From Acetobacteraceae bacterium (lineage in GTDB: Bacteria > Pseudomonadota > Alphaproteobacteria > Acetobacterales > Acetobacteraceae), in the NCBI GenBank assembly GCA_947478535.1, contig CANJXD010000301.1, positions 1 through 7,164 on the forward strand: DNA of 7,164 nt, written 5' to 3'. Positions 5,571-7,164 of this stretch are shown here, one piece after another. The first letter of the stretch is position 1. Each line of letters starts with the position of its first letter. The translations under genes were made by a program, and so were the position numbers. The notes under the pieces were generated by a model. The model was not told the DNA's origin, searched no databases, and saw nothing but the letters and a program-made list of their open reading frames with translations.

Positions 5571-7051
5571 GCCCGCATCCCCGGAACTGCCGAAAACCCC
5601 GCCGCGCGCTCGATCGCGACGCCAACCGAAAACACGGTCTCCTCGTCAAACGCCCGGCCGATGACCTGCAGGCCGAGCGGCAGGCCCTGCGGATCCAGCC
5701 CCGCCGGCACGGCAAGCCCGGGCAGCCCGGCCAGGTTCGCCGTCACGGTGAAGACGTCGTTCAGGTACATCGTCACGGGGTCGTCCTGCTTCTCATCGAT
5801 CCCGAAGGCCGCCGTCGGCGTGGCCGGAGTGACGATGGCGTCGCACTGGGTGAAGGCGCGGTCGAAATCGCGACGGATCAGCGCGCGGATCTTCTGCGCC
5901 TTGAGGTAGTAGGCGTCGTAGTAGCCGGCGCTCAGCACATAGGTGCCGATCATGATGCGCCGCTTCACCTCCTGCCCGAAGCCGGCGGCGCGGGTGCGCT
6001 CATACAGATCGCGCAGGTCGCTGCCAGGTTCCGTGACGCGCAGGCCGTAGCGCACGCCGTCATAGCGGGCGAGGTTGGACGAAGCCTCCGCCGGCGCCAC
6101 GATGTAGTAGGTCGGCAGCGCGTATTGCGTGTGCGGCAGGCTTATCTCGACCGTCTCCGCGCCCTGCTCACGCAGCCAGGCGAGGCCCTGTTCCCACAGC
6201 GCCGAAATCTCCGGCGCCAGGCCGGGCAAATTATATTCCTTGGGCACACCGATCCGGAGCCCCTTCACGGAACGGCCACAGGCCGCCGCGAAATCCGGCA
6301 CCGCCACATCGGCGCTGGTCGCGTCCTTCGGATCGAACCCCGCCATGGAGCGCAGCAGCAGGGCGTTATCCTCCACCGTGCGCGCCACCGGCCCCGCCTG
6401 GTCGAGGCTGGAGGCAAAGGCAACGACGCCGAAGCGCGAGCACCGCCCATAGGTCGGCTTGATGCCGGCGACGCCGCAGAAGGCGGCGGGCTGGCGGATG
6501 GACCCGCCGGTATCCGTCGCCGTCGCACCCATCGCCATCCGCGCCGCAACCGCGGCCGCGGAACCGCCGGAAGACCCGCCGGGGACCAGCCGCGTATCCG
6601 GATCGTTCTTCCGGGACCACGGATTCTCCACCGGCCCGGCGGCGGAGGTGGTGTTGGAGGACCCCATGGCGAATTCGTCGAGATTGGCCTTGCCGAGAAA
6701 CACCGCGCCATCCGCCAGCAGATTGCCGGAGACCGTGCTCTCATAGGGCGGGATGAAATTGCCGAGGATGCGGCTGCCGGCCGTCGTCTTCGTCCCCGCC
6801 GTGCAGAACAGGTCCTTGATCGCCAGCGGAATGCCATCCAGCGCCCGGGCCTCCCCCTTGGCGCGGCGGGCATCGCTCTCCGCCGCCTGGGCCAGGGCCT
6901 TCTCCGCCGTCACGGTGATATAGGCGTTGAGCCGCGGGTTCAGCGCCGCGATGCCGTCCAGATGCGCCTGGGTCAGCTCCACGCTGCTGATGGACTTGGC
7001 CGCCAGGGCATCGAGCGCCTGGCGGATCGTCATTTCGGTCGGGCGCATCAT
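5567..7051 (-). CDS. gatA: Aspartyl/glutamyl-tRNA(Asn/Gln) amidotransferase subunit A (glutaminase)
   Basis: GatA is an amidase-signature enzyme that hydrolyses glutamine and passes ammonia to GatB within the cytoplasmic GatCAB complex. The 494 residues match the family length. The Ser-cisSer-Lys triad is complete: Lys79 in PLAIKDLF, the cis-Ser Ser160 in GGSSGGS (158-164) and the nucleophile Ser184 in [10 protein letters not shown] (179-188). The cis-Ser to nucleophile spacing of 24 residues is as known for the family. Other family stretches are [13 protein letters not shown] (196-208), [15 protein letters not shown] and [12 protein letters not shown] near the C-terminus. The start at ATG 7049-7051 overlaps the gatC stop (ATGA). 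A second ATG follows immediately and a third lies at residue 7, so the exact start is uncertain by a few residues. AAGGTGG in the end of gatC could be the ribosome binding site. The TGA at 5567-5569 overlaps the gatB start, indicating translational coupling. Confidence 0.98.
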   Translation of the reverse strand: MMRPTEMTIRQALDALAAKSISSVELTQAHLDGIAALNPRLNAYITVTAEKALAQAAESDARRAKGEARALDGIPLAIKDLFCTAGTKTTAGSRILGNFIPPYESTVSGNLLADGAVFLGKANLDEFAMGSSNTTSAAGPVENPWSRKNDPDTRLVPGGSSGGSAAAVAARMAMGATATDTGGSIRQPAAFCGVAGIKPTYGRCSRFGVVAFASSLDQAGPVARTVEDNALLLRSMAGFDPKDATSADVAVPDFAAACGRSVKGLRIGVPKEYNLPGLAPEISALWEQGLAWLREQGAETVEISLPHTQYALPTYYIVAPAEASSNLARYDGVRYGLRVTEPGSDLRDLYERTRAAGFGQEVKRRIMIGTYVLSAGYYDAYYLKAQKIRALIRRDFDRAFTQCDAIVTPATPTAAFGIDEKQDDPVTMYLNDVFTVTANLAGLPGLAVPAGLDPQGLPLGLQVIGRAFDEETVFSVGVAIERAAGFSAVPGMRA

Positions 7052-7164
7052 TCCACCACCTTCGGCACGCCAAACCAGGCGCCCATGCGGTCCGGCGCAT
7101 TGGCCAGGACCTGCTCCACGCGATCACCATCGGTGACCGCATCTTCCCGCAGCCGCATGCCCGC
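7048..7164 (-). CDS. gatC: Aspartyl/glutamyl-tRNA amidotransferase subunit C, C-terminal end (partial)
   Basis: Reading the minus strand from the right edge gives 38 residues ending at TGA 7048-7050. They include [12 protein letters not shown], then [10 protein letters not shown] and the end FGVPKVVE, which is the characteristic C-terminus of GatC. GatC is the small belt-like subunit that wraps around GatA and GatB and stabilises the complex. The 5' part of the gene lies beyond the window. Its stop codon overlaps the gatA start as ATGA, so the order is gatC-gatA-gatB on one transcript. Confidence 0.95.
   Translation of the reverse strand, partial: AGMRLREDAVTDGDRVEQVLANAPDRMGAWFGVPKVVE

Noticed and set aside
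4041..5909. A 622-codon open frame on the plus strand opposite gatB and its junctions with gatA and the AI-2E-family gene
   Set aside because: It lies antisense to well-conserved gatB. The product is His/Arg/Ala-rich without recognisable domains, and the openness is explained by high GC content and few stop codons.

Overview
The window is very GC-rich DNA, with strong G/C preference at third codon positions. The protein flavour is alphaproteobacterial, most like Acetobacteraceae such as Roseomonas and its relatives. That placement is an inference from GC content, gene style and protein wording; no search was run. I see no rRNA, tRNA, CRISPR array, insertion sequence or phage gene.

Layout, left to right. 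Positions 1-380 (+) hold the 3' end of a gene for a probably exported protein with a beta-sandwich, pre-peptidase-like C-terminal domain. It is followed at once by a perfect hairpin without a T-tract and then a textbook intrinsic terminator. Positions 464-1978 (-) encode a 504-residue acidic RTX protein: a Gly-rich N-terminus, an unrecognised N-terminal domain, two blocks of Ca-binding nonapeptides and a serralysin-type C-terminal domain, as in type I secretion substrates. Positions 1979-2228 form a divergent intergenic region with an AT-rich island and an unusual G-tract/C-tract foldback. Positions 2229-2978 (+) encode an FkbM-family methyltransferase. It converges, with a 7-nt gap, on a (-) strand cluster running from the right edge: gatC (3' end only), gatA, gatB, then a gene for an AI-2E/PerM-family membrane protein.

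How the genes work together. gatC, gatA and gatB are translationally coupled through two ATGA overlaps. They encode the three subunits of the tRNA-dependent amidotransferase that makes Gln-tRNA(Gln) and/or Asn-tRNA(Asn). The AI-2E-family gene lies 65 nt downstream of gatB on the same strand and may be co-transcribed, although a functional link is not evident. The RTX gene and the FkbM gene are divergent and may share a control region. A joint role at the cell surface is only a guess.

I do not see a clearly new multi-gene system. The points most worth a second look are the G-quadruplex-prone foldback between the RTX and FkbM genes, a 45-residue internal duplication in the RTX protein, a C10 homopolymer (coding strand) just upstream of the AI-2E-family ribosome binding site, and a 12-bp triplication near the 5' end of the FkbM gene.
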